IMG/VR virus record: IMGVR_UViG_3300033141_002871
Span: 1 to 61,849 of that record
From: a virus
Length of the DNA stretch: 61,849 nucleotides
Strand: one strand, 5' to 3'
Below the pieces are notes generated by a model. That model saw nothing but the letters and a program-made list of their open reading frames with translations, ran no database searches and was not told the origin of the DNA. Made by a program: the position numbers and the translations under genes. The first letter of the stretch is position 1, and the number at the start of each line of letters is the position of its first letter. Shown one piece after another: positions 50,413 to 57,516 of the stretch.

Positions 50413-51962
50413 GACTGAGATACGCTTCCCCCGTTCCGAACGAGCAGGTCAACCTCGCGTTCGGGCCGACAAGGGAGAGGCACTACAGCAGGGTTCGCGA
50501 TGTGTCCAGCTTCTCCGGGGAGGGCGAGAACCTGATCTTCATAGTCGGAGCGCCGAGGAGCGGGACGACGTGGCTCCTGAAGCTGCTGGAGGAGCACCCG
50601 GACGTCGTCGGGGTGAGGCGCGGCGACCTCGGGCTCGGGGATCCGGTCGGCCCGTACCTGGAGACCGGTGCGTTCACGGAGGCCGCCGGTCTTCCGGACT
50701 CGGAGATCCGGGAGAGGTTCCGAGTCTTGACCGAGAGGAACCCCGGTAAGGTGCTGGTGGAGAAGACTCCGATGCACCTGATGTGCGTCGACCGGATAAG
50801 GGAGGTCTTCCCGAAGGCCGCGATCATCCTGACGAGGCGGGAGGGGCGGGACGCCTTCGCGTCCATACTGGCGGCCGGGAAGGACCCGGAATCCTGGTGG
50901 AGGGACGCCCCGACGACCGCGGAGGCCGCCGCGAAGCTGTGGCTTGATTACGCCATCGCGTCGAGTCGCTGCGAGGGCTGCTACAATCCCTACGTCGTGC
51001 GGTACGAGGACCTGGTGTTCGACACCGAGGGCACCTTGGAGGAGCTGCTGAGAGCCCATGGTCTTGACCAGGCATATGTCAGGAGCCAGGTGGAGGCGTG
51101 CGTCGGCGGGAGGAACATCGAGGTCCCCGGAGTGTTTCGGCGCGGTATCGTCGGCGGGTGGAAGGGAGACCTGAGCCCGGCAGAGCTGGAGACCTTCGAG
51201 ATCGTCGCGGGCAAGATGAACTGGCGGCCGGCATGGAAGCGTAGCGAGCAGCCGGACCTGACGGTCGTTCTGTCCTGCTTCGAGCGGCCGAGGAGCCTGA
51301 GCCGGTCGGTTCAGTCTCTCCTCGACCAGACGATCCTTCCGAGGATGGAGGTCATCGTATGCGACGACGGATCGTCGAACCCGGCGACCCGCCGAATGCT
51401 GCGGATGCTGGAGAACCGGGAAGGGTTCCGCGTGATTCGCGGGGACAGGACATCGCCGACCCACAAGGAGGGTTTCTGCACGTTCACCCAGTTGATCAAC
51501 CGGGCGATGCACTGCGCCTCCGGGCGCTACGTGACCTACTTGTGCGACGGGGACGAGTACCGGCCGAACCGGTGCGGACTCCACGTCAGGCACCTCGACG
51601 AGAACCCAGACTGCTTCGCGGTCTGGTCGAGGAGCGAGTGGCTGAGGGACGGCGTGCCGGAGGCGGAGCGGGGATTCAATGGCTCGGCTTCGGAACTGAG
51701 GAATGCGATCGCGAACGGCAACTTCATCCACCACTGTGAGTTCACGCACCGGAGGACCGGGCTGAGGTGGAGCACGTCGCCGGACTCCTGGCGGTTCGCG
51801 GACTGGCTGTTCCTGCAGCGGCTGTTGCTCGACGGAAAGAGGTTCGAGGAGCTGGACGCGGTAACCCAGGTGAAGCACTACGACTCGGAGAGTCTCGGCA
51901 GGTCGATGGGCGAAAGGAAGGAGGCATTCGTGGACGTCGTGAGGAGGAGGATGAAGGGATGA
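50406..51962 (+). CDS. Sulfotransferase fused to a GT2 glycosyltransferase
   Basis: 518 residues. Residues 40-280 form a PAPS-dependent sulfotransferase: P-loop GAPRSGTTWLLKLL (about 48), VEKTPMH, and AIILTRREGRDAFAS as the 3'-phosphate loop. Residues 285-518 are a GT2 domain (LTVVLSCFERPRSLSRSVQS, VIVCDDGSSN, YLCDGDEY), paralogous to the next gene. The protein may add a sugar and then sulfate it. Confidence 0.82.
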   Translation: MLRLRYASPVPNEQVNLAFGPTRERHYSRVRDVSSFSGEGENLIFIVGAPRSGTTWLLKLLEEHPDVVGVRRGDLGLGDPVGPYLETGAFTEAAGLPDSEIRERFRVLTERNPGKVLVEKTPMHLMCVDRIREVFPKAAIILTRREGRDAFASILAAGKDPESWWRDAPTTAEAAAKLWLDYAIASSRCEGCYNPYVVRYEDLVFDTEGTLEELLRAHGLDQAYVRSQVEACVGGRNIEVPGVFRRGIVGGWKGDLSPAELETFEIVAGKMNWRPAWKRSEQPDLTVVLSCFERPRSLSRSVQSLLDQTILPRMEVIVCDDGSSNPATRRMLRMLENREGFRVIRGDRTSPTHKEGFCTFTQLINRAMHCASGRYVTYLCDGDEYRPNRCGLHVRHLDENPDCFAVWSRSEWLRDGVPEAERGFNGSASELRNAIANGNFIHHCEFTHRRTGLRWSTSPDSWRFADWLFLQRLLLDGKRFEELDAVTQVKHYDSESLGRSMGERKEAFVDVVRRRMKG

Positions 51963-51993
51963 ACCGGAGGGTGAAGGGATGAACCGGAGGGTG
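51954..51993 (+). repeat. 20-bp tandem duplication at a gene junction
   Basis: AAGGGATGAACCGGAGGGTG occurs twice in a row (51954-51973 and 51974-51993). It duplicates the start region of the next gene; the first ATG (51959) overlaps the upstream stop but is out of frame with the second. Confidence 0.9.
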
Positions 51994-52698
51994 AGCGCGA
52001 TAGTGAGCAGCTTCAACCGGCCGGAGGGCCTGCGCAGGTCCCTGGAGTCGGTGATTCAACAGACAATCGACGCGGAGATCATCGTGTGCGACGACGCCTC
52101 GACGGACCAGGAGGTGATGGAGATCCTGGAGGACGCCGAGGCCCGGTTCGGTGCGAGGATCGTCCGGGGAGAGCCGGTGTCGGTGAGCCGGAAGACCGAG
52201 GTCTGTACGTTCACGCGCCTGATAAACCGGGCGATGGACCTGGCGACCGGGGACTACGTTAGCTACCTGACGGACGGCAACTCGTGGCTCCCGGGCAGGT
52301 GCGCGGAGTACGTGAAGGTCCTGGACACGAGGCCGGACATATTTCTGGTCTGGGGCATGGTGCAGAACGTGAGGGACGGGGTGCCGCAGTCCATGCCCGC
52401 CTTCTTCCCGCTGAGGCACTGGCAGGTGGTGAACCAGTTGCGCCGGTTCAACATCATCGATCACAGCTCGGTGATGCATCGTCGGACCGCTGTGCGGTGG
52501 GACGAGGGGCCGGAGTCGTGGCGCTGCGCCGACTGGCTGTTCTGGAAAAGGCTCCTCGCGGCAGGACACGGGAAGTTTGTCAATCTGCCGGTGCACGGGG
52601 AGGTGTTCTATGACGAACCCGACAGTCTCGGTCGCTCGATGGTCGAGCGGGGCGAGGCGCTCGGAGACGTGCTCGCTTCGCGAGCAGAAGGAGGCTGA
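51979..52698 (+). CDS. GT2 glycosyltransferase
   Basis: 239 residues, ATG in the second copy of the tandem duplication. VSAIVSSFNRPEGLRRSLES, EIIVCDDAST, and YLTDGNSWLP give a standard GT2 fold; WRCADWLFWKRLL and DEPDSLGRSM near the end match the C-terminal half of the previous protein, showing recent gene duplication. Confidence 0.82.
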   Translation: MNRRVSAIVSSFNRPEGLRRSLESVIQQTIDAEIIVCDDASTDQEVMEILEDAEARFGARIVRGEPVSVSRKTEVCTFTRLINRAMDLATGDYVSYLTDGNSWLPGRCAEYVKVLDTRPDIFLVWGMVQNVRDGVPQSMPAFFPLRHWQVVNQLRRFNIIDHSSVMHRRTAVRWDEGPESWRCADWLFWKRLLAAGHGKFVNLPVHGEVFYDEPDSLGRSMVERGEALGDVLASRAEGG

Positions 52699-52699
52699 G

Positions 52700-53038
52700 A
52701 TGGGCCTGAGGTATGCGAGGAACGTGAGCGGGAAGATCCAGATCGTCCCGAACTACGAGACGGGCGTTGCCCTGGAGATTGCCCCGGGGGAGATCGTGCT
52801 GTACGAGAAGGTGGCTCCGGACGGAAAGCTGTTTCCCGGATTTGAGCTACACTCAGAGGTCGAGCCGTACAGTCCGAAGGCCCCGAAGAGGCCGCCGACC
52901 CCAAAGGTTCCGGTGCCTCCGAAGACTCCGGTTCCGGAAAAGGAGAAGGCCATCGCCCCGAAGAGGACCGCGAAGCCGAGGAAGAAGACCGGGGCGAAGC
53001 CGAGGAAGCGGGCGACTCGGAAGAAGGCGGCCAAGTGA
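52700..53038 (+). CDS. SGK-module protein with Lys/Pro-rich tail, 112 aa
   Basis: ATG with GAAGGAGG upstream. Residues 1-55 hold the module RNVSGKIQIV...IAPGEIVLYEK, shared with the genes at 44044 and 53067. Residues 58-112 are Pro/Lys repeats (KAPKRPPTPKVPVPPKTPVP) ending in a basic run like histone tails. May be a virion-bound linker or DNA-associated protein. Confidence 0.65.
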   Translation: MGLRYARNVSGKIQIVPNYETGVALEIAPGEIVLYEKVAPDGKLFPGFELHSEVEPYSPKAPKRPPTPKVPVPPKTPVPEKEKAIAPKRTAKPRKKTGAKPRKRATRKKAAK

Positions 53039-53047
53039 CCCGGCCGC

Positions 53048-53066
53048 TCATTTATCGGATAAATAA
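53048..53066 (+). repeat. 19-bp AT-rich palindrome, copy 8
   Basis: TCATTTATC-G-GATAAATAA, one mismatch in the left arm. The next ATG follows directly at 53067; only the internal CGGA could act as its ribosome site. Confidence 0.8.
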
Positions 53067-53243
53067 ATGAAGCTGACGGCGGTCAGAAACCTGAGCGGGA
53101 AGATCCAGGTGATCAACGGGCGGTCCTACGCGCCGGGCGATCTGGTGCCGGTGGAGGATTCGATCCTGGCGGATGGTAGGGTTCTCCCGACCCTCGGGCC
53201 GCCGCCGGACACGCGCAGGATTGCCAATCGAGGTGGCGGGTGA
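53067..53243 (+). CDS. Stand-alone SGK-module protein, 58 aa
   Basis: ATG abuts palindrome copy 8. Reads VRNLSGKIQVINGRSYAPGD, the same module as in the genes at 44044 and 52700, followed by a short Pro-rich end. GTGA overlap with the following glycosyltransferase suggests coupled expression. Probably a small beta domain. Confidence 0.65.
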   Translation: MKLTAVRNLSGKIQVINGRSYAPGDLVPVEDSILADGRVLPTLGPPPDTRRIANRGGG

Positions 53244-54379
53244 AAGCGCGAGAGGTACGAGGAGCGGGTTCTCCTCGCGGAGCAAGTGTAGACCTCTACA
53301 CCTACGGTCAGGGCGGGAACAGCGTCTTGATCGTGAACCGAGCAATCGCGACCGGCCTGCGGGAGGCCGGTCTGCTGAGGAGGGACCTGACGCCTCCGCT
53401 GCGGCCGGAGAAGGGCGGGGTGGACTGGGAAGGCGTCGCGGCGATGCGAGGGAAGGTGGAGCCGGGAGCGGACGCGGTCGTGTGCCAGGCCGGAGTTTCT
53501 CTGGAGGTGATGGAGAGGGTCCGGGCGGTCGATCCTGGAGCGACGATATTCCTGCAGCGGGACTCCTCCCATTGCAGGACGTGGCGCGACCTCATGCTGA
53601 GGGAGATGGACAGGTTCGGCATCCGCTGGGAGGTCTACGGGGGCGGGCTGCTGGAGCGGGAGGAGCGGGAGTACGAGCTGGCGGACCGGATAACGGTCCT
53701 CTCAGGCTGGGTCAGAAGCACGTTCAAGGAGCACGGTCTGGGGGAGAAGGTGGTCTACGTCGGACCGCAGACGTTCGACCGGGCGCAGTGGCCGGCGATG
53801 CCTCCTCCGCAGGGCCGGATGTTCCGGGTGCTGTTCGCCGGGCAGACCGGCCTTCGCAAAGGGCTGTTCTACCTCTTGGAGGCGTGGAAGCGGCTCTCGC
53901 TGAGGGACGCGCAGTTGCTGGTGGCCGGCATGCCGGAGCCGTCGTGCCCGGAGCTGGGCCGAGAGGTCGCCCGGAGGGTCGCGGACACCCCGTCCTGCGT
54001 CTCCCTCGGGTTCGTCCCGATGCACAAGATGCACAGCCTCTACGCGAGCTGCCACGTGCTTTGCATTCCGTCGATAGAGGAGGGGTCGACGATGACGGCG
54101 CTTGAGGCGCTCTCAACCGGTCGGCCGGTCATCGCATCGACCCAGGCCGGAGTGGACGTGCTGGAGCACGGGGTCAACGGGTTCCTGGTAGAGCCGGGCG
54201 AGTGGGAGCCGATAGCGGACGCACTCGCCTGGTACGCGGAACACAGAGACGTGTGGAGGGAACACTCGGAGGCGGCCCCGGAGGCTGTGAGGGAATGCGA
54301 CGTCCCGCAGTTCGGCAGGAGGTACGCGGAGAATCTACTAGGGGTCCTTTCAGGCCATACCGGGGACGAGCACGGATAG
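53240..54379 (+). CDS. GT4-type glycosyltransferase
   Basis: 379 residues, GTG start. N-domain with YTYGQGGNSVLIVNRAIA, linker ITVLSGWVRSTFKEHGL...VVYVGPQTFDR, C-domain VLFAGQTGLRKGLFYLLEAW and the donor motif PSIEEGSTMTALEALSTGRPVIAS with its EX7E Glu pair. A typical retaining GT-B enzyme and the last gene of the glycan cassette. Confidence 0.85.
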   Translation: MKAREVRGAGSPRGASVDLYTYGQGGNSVLIVNRAIATGLREAGLLRRDLTPPLRPEKGGVDWEGVAAMRGKVEPGADAVVCQAGVSLEVMERVRAVDPGATIFLQRDSSHCRTWRDLMLREMDRFGIRWEVYGGGLLEREEREYELADRITVLSGWVRSTFKEHGLGEKVVYVGPQTFDRAQWPAMPPPQGRMFRVLFAGQTGLRKGLFYLLEAWKRLSLRDAQLLVAGMPEPSCPELGREVARRVADTPSCVSLGFVPMHKMHSLYASCHVLCIPSIEEGSTMTALEALSTGRPVIASTQAGVDVLEHGVNGFLVEPGEWEPIADALAWYAEHRDVWREHSEAAPEAVRECDVPQFGRRYAENLLGVLSGHTGDEHG

Positions 54380-54395
54380 TGCAGAGGAGCGAGAA

Positions 54396-54839
54396 ATGGG
54401 AACGAAAATCGACTCGAACGTTGCTGGCAGCTCGATCCACGGAGATGCGCTGGGTACTCAGGCGATCATCGAGGAGAAGTATGCGTGGCAGCAGGAGCGG
54501 GGCTGGCAGTTCAACCCGACCCTGGACGTGAAAAGGTACACGGAAACGAGTGGAGATCCGTCCGCGCATATCCAGCCGACTCGAACCCAGGTGACCAGCG
54601 TAGGCGGGGTTTCCCTGGAGTCCATGCCGTGCACTGTGGACGAGTACAAGAAGACGTACGAGCACCGGTGGGGTGGTGTGGCGGAGGCGGGGGATCGGGT
54701 GTTCGTGATCTACGACGTCGAGGTTCTGCCTTCCGACCGGATCGAGTACGACGGGAACGTCTACGAGCCGGTGTCCGTCGACTACAGGAGGGAGTCGGGC
54801 CGGTGCGAGATCCTGGCGAGGCGTGCCTCGGCCGCCTGA
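54396..54839 (+). CDS. Head-tail connector candidate, 147 aa
   Basis: The C-terminal beta strands VFVIYDVEVLPSDRIEYDGNVYEPVSVDYR resemble head-closure/stopper proteins, which precede the gp10-like gene in siphophages. N-terminus helical. Family call from order and pattern. Confidence 0.5.
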   Translation: MGTKIDSNVAGSSIHGDALGTQAIIEEKYAWQQERGWQFNPTLDVKRYTETSGDPSAHIQPTRTQVTSVGGVSLESMPCTVDEYKKTYEHRWGGVAEAGDRVFVIYDVEVLPSDRIEYDGNVYEPVSVDYRRESGRCEILARRASAA

Positions 54840-54883
54840 TTTGCCAAACGTAGGACGCGGAGGGGATCGGTGAAGGAGGTTCT

Positions 54884-55459
54884 GTGTTTACGTTGACTCA
54901 CAACACCCCGCAGATCCGTGACAGGCTGATTCGACTGAAGGCACTGATCGACGGAGGTTGGCAGAGGGACATCGTGCGGATGATGGAGCGGGCCAGGGAC
55001 ACTGTGTCGAGACTCACTCCGAGGTCCGAGGCGGTTCCGGGAGTCAAGGCATCGCGGAAGCGGCGTGGGCACGTCGCGGACGGCTGGACCCTGAAGGTGA
55101 TCGGCGGGAAGGCGAAGTCCCGGATTCCCGTCCTGACCGTCGTCTACAACCGATACACTCACCGACCGGACGGGAAGAAGCTGGCGAACGCCATCCTCGG
55201 GGAGTCGAGGGGGCACAAGTTCACGGTGTTGGAGATCCTGGAGTACGGGACCAGACCTCACAAGATTTTGCCGAAAGAAAAGAGCGTTTTGCACTTCCGC
55301 ACGAGGGAAGGCGAGGAAGTGTTCACGATGCACGCGAACCATCCTGGTACGAGGCCCTACGCGATGGTTCGCATGACCAGGGCCAAACTGCACATGTGGT
55401 CGGTGGCGTTGAACCGGAAGTGGAAGAGGAAGATCGAGAGACACTGGAGGAGAGGTTGA
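54884..55459 (+). CDS. HK97 gp10-like tail completion protein
   Basis: 191 residues, GTG with AAGGAGG upstream. LEYGTRPHKILPKEKSVLHF followed by HPGTRPYAMVRM is the characteristic block of HK97 gp10-like proteins, which join head connector and tail. An adjacent GTG starts the next gene. Confidence 0.78.
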   Translation: MFTLTHNTPQIRDRLIRLKALIDGGWQRDIVRMMERARDTVSRLTPRSEAVPGVKASRKRRGHVADGWTLKVIGGKAKSRIPVLTVVYNRYTHRPDGKKLANAILGESRGHKFTVLEILEYGTRPHKILPKEKSVLHFRTREGEEVFTMHANHPGTRPYAMVRMTRAKLHMWSVALNRKWKRKIERHWRRG

Positions 55460-55966
55460 GTGGCTGTTCCGGCGAAGAGGAAGAGCAGCAACATCGTGCT
55501 GTCGATCAACAGGTTCGTGAGGGATAACTTCGCGACGCCGAACAGCATCACTGTCAATTATCAGGATCGGGCGTTTGACTCGTCCGACAAGGACCTGTGG
55601 GTAGACGTCAGCGTGCTGAACCACGGCGCAGGGCGGAAAGGAGAGACTCTGGTGCAGTTCGACGTGTACAGCCGAATCGAGGGTCCGGTTCCCGGCGGAG
55701 ACCAGTACGGGCAGACCCTCGCGGAGACGGTGGACAAGCTCCACGCGGCGATGCACGTCGACACTGTTCCGGTGTACGACTTCTCGACGCCCACGAGCCC
55801 CAGCGCCACGGGCAGCGTGCTGATCGTCCAGAACAGCGCAGGCAAGCTCCGAGAGCCGGAGGACGACCGGGAGTTGTTCTTCGAGGACGGAGTCGCGAGG
55901 CGCAGCGTGACCTACAGGTTCGTGATGGCAGGCGACCTTAGCAGGTCGCCGTCGTACTACGACTAG
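55460..55966 (+). CDS. Tail terminator candidate
   Basis: 168 residues, GTG directly after the previous stop. A start NRFVRDNFATPNSITVNYQD followed by LVQFDVYSR fits the tail-terminator fold, and its place between the gp10-like and tube genes is the expected one. Caps the tail tube. Confidence 0.6.
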   Translation: MAVPAKRKSSNIVLSINRFVRDNFATPNSITVNYQDRAFDSSDKDLWVDVSVLNHGAGRKGETLVQFDVYSRIEGPVPGGDQYGQTLAETVDKLHAAMHVDTVPVYDFSTPTSPSATGSVLIVQNSAGKLREPEDDRELFFEDGVARRSVTYRFVMAGDLSRSPSYYD

Positions 55967-55980
55967 GAAGGAGGTGCGCA

Positions 55981-56529
55981 GTGTACGCAGGCTTCACGAA
56001 GCAGGGTGGAGTCGACGAGAGCGCCTACGTGGTCGGTCACTGGAGCGAGGTGCTGGCGAACGTATCCGCCACGGACTACTACATCGGCAACTGCCCGGAT
56101 GGGACGCTGGAGATCTCCCGCGAGTACTACACTCACGAGGACACGTCCCTACCGCGCAAGGTCGACCTGGTGGTTCCGATCCGGACCGGCATGAAGTTCA
56201 GCGGGACTGTCGAGGAGATCAACCGACAGAACGTGAGTTGGCTGCTGGGGCAGACGCTGGCCCCGTCGTCCAACTACATCTATGTCGGCGCGATGGCTCC
56301 GGCGCAGTTCTTCACCTTCAGGGGCCGCCGACACCGGCCGAGCGACAACGTCGCGATTGAGTTCTGCATGTGGAAGTGCATGGTCTCTTCGCTGTTCTCG
56401 CTCGGGAGCGGAGACGACGCGCAGGGTAGCCCGCTGGAGGTGATTGCTCTCGACGACACGGACGGAGACTACGGCGGAGGTTCCACGGATCCGCTCGGGT
56501 ACATCTGGGTGCCCGACAAGGGATCGTGA
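55981..56529 (+). CDS. Major tail tube protein candidate
   Basis: 182 residues, GTG with AAGGAGG upstream. A beta-rich protein with PDGTLEISREYYTHEDTSLPR and AIEFCMWKCMVSS; position before the chaperone pair and tape measure identifies it as tube. No sheath gene follows, so the tail is likely non-contractile. Confidence 0.65.
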   Translation: MYAGFTKQGGVDESAYVVGHWSEVLANVSATDYYIGNCPDGTLEISREYYTHEDTSLPRKVDLVVPIRTGMKFSGTVEEINRQNVSWLLGQTLAPSSNYIYVGAMAPAQFFTFRGRRHRPSDNVAIEFCMWKCMVSSLFSLGSGDDAQGSPLEVIALDDTDGDYGGGSTDPLGYIWVPDKGS

Positions 56530-56568
56530 TCCTCGCCTGGCGGGACGCCCCTCGCCCCAGAGTTGATC

Positions 56569-56594
56569 ACCGCGGCCCGGGCGTGGGCCGCGGT
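56569..56594 (+). terminator. Strong hairpin without U tract after the tube gene
   Basis: Perfect 10-bp stem ACCGCGGCCC with GGGCCGCGGT, loop GGGCGT. It is followed by ACCTTGTTG, so it is not a clear intrinsic terminator. May attenuate transcription or protect the tube mRNA. Confidence 0.45.
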
Positions 56595-56622
56595 ACCTTG
56601 TTGACAGGACAGGAGGCGGGAA

Positions 56623-57183
56623 GTGGATAGCTACAAGGAGTTCATGCCGCGAAGGATGGACGTGATGGTCGGCGGGAAGAAGCTGGTGGTTCGGGAGTTC
56701 AACGCGGCGAAGCGGGATGCGATAGTCCGGATGGTGGTGGACGACCTGGACCTCGGCGCGGCCGGCCGATCTTTCAGCGAGGCCGTCGCGAGGTTTCGCG
56801 AGAGCCAGGAGGGCGAGGAGCCGGGGGCCGAGAAGGTCGGCGCAGTGTTCCAGCAGATGAGAGGGATCGTGAAGAAGGTCCTGGGCAGGGACCTGACGTC
56901 TCTGATGTGCGTGACCCTGGACGTCGCGGAGAACCGAGAGGCCGTCGGTCTCGGGAAGGAGAAGATCGAGGAGCACCCGCAGCACAGGTTCCGGCACTGC
57001 CCCGCGATGTGGCGGTGGGTCGAGGACAACCTGCTGCTGCGGAACGAGCCCGAGATCGTGAAGGCAATCGTCGAGGTCAACGACTTCTCGACGCTCGTAA
57101 AAAACTGGTCGACCCTCGTCGCGGACCTGACCGGCGCGGCGGGGGAGGAGAGCGAGGAGACGAGCGGGCAGGCTTCGGACTGA
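56623..57183 (+). CDS. Tail assembly chaperone, upstream frame
   Basis: 186 residues, GTG with GGAGG upstream. Helical, acidic C-terminus, located between tube and tape measure as G-type chaperones are. The in-frame heptamer A-AAA-AAC at 57099-57105 would let ribosomes shift -1 into the frame of the next gene, giving a fusion of about 297 residues. Confidence 0.75.
   Translation: MDSYKEFMPRRMDVMVGGKKLVVREFNAAKRDAIVRMVVDDLDLGAAGRSFSEAVARFRESQEGEEPGAEKVGAVFQQMRGIVKKVLGRDLTSLMCVTLDVAENREAVGLGKEKIEEHPQHRFRHCPAMWRWVEDNLLLRNEPEIVKAIVEVNDFSTLVKNWSTLVADLTGAAGEESEETSGQASD
57099..57105 (+). other. Candidate -1 frameshift site A-AAA-AAC
   Basis: X-XXY-YYZ heptamer in the zero frame of the chaperone gene (GTA AAA AAC). 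The -1 frame is open from here through 57515, the end of the next gene, with no intervening stop. Confidence 0.75.
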
Positions 57184-57515
57184 TGGACGTCGTGACCCTC
57201 GTGGCTACCGCGAGGGGGACGACCGAGTGGGAGGTTGTAGAGATGTACACGGCCCGGCAGATAGAGCACATCGCGAAGGTCTACATGAAGGACAAGATGC
57301 TCGTTCTGGAGACCGTTGCCGGGTCGTTCAAGTCGGCCCAGAAGTCGGGCAGGAGCGGCAGTCTGGAGCGGATACTACGGCAGCAGCCGCTTCGGCCCGG
57401 AATGGAGAGGAAGATCCACGTCATCGACATCGACAAGGAGCCTGCGGACTCGCTGCGGGCCAAGGTCGACGCGCTGATGCGCGGAAAGGCGCTGATGCGC
57501 GGAAAGGCGCTGTGA
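57183..57515 (+). CDS. Tail assembly chaperone, downstream frame
   Basis: 110 codons from an ATG that overlaps the previous TGA, but probably made mainly as the C-terminal part of the frameshift fusion. VATARGTTEWEVVEMYTARQIEHIAK fits the T-domain that contacts tape measure and tube. The end repeats LMRGKA through an 18-bp tandem duplication. Confidence 0.7.
   Translation: MDVVTLVATARGTTEWEVVEMYTARQIEHIAKVYMKDKMLVLETVAGSFKSAQKSGRSGSLERILRQQPLRPGMERKIHVIDIDKEPADSLRAKVDALMRGKALMRGKAL
57471..57506 (+). repeat. 18-bp tandem duplication in the chaperone 3' end
   Basis: GCGCTGATGCGCGGAAAG occurs twice (57471-57488 and 57489-57506), with a further partial GCGCTG. It duplicates six residues in frame. 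Confidence 0.9.
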
Positions 57516-57516
57516 T

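Noticed and set aside
50376-52016. 546-codon open frame on the - strand opposite the sulfotransferase-GT2 gene
   Set aside because: Antisense of a recognised gene, His/Pro/Leu-rich, no start signal.
3352-53066. Junction palindromes as T4-type late promoters, because GATAAATA resembles TATAAATA
   Set aside because: Copies 6 and 8 are followed at once by the start codon and copy 1 supplies the ribosome site, so transcription starting just downstream would lose the ribosome binding region. Not excluded for the other copies.
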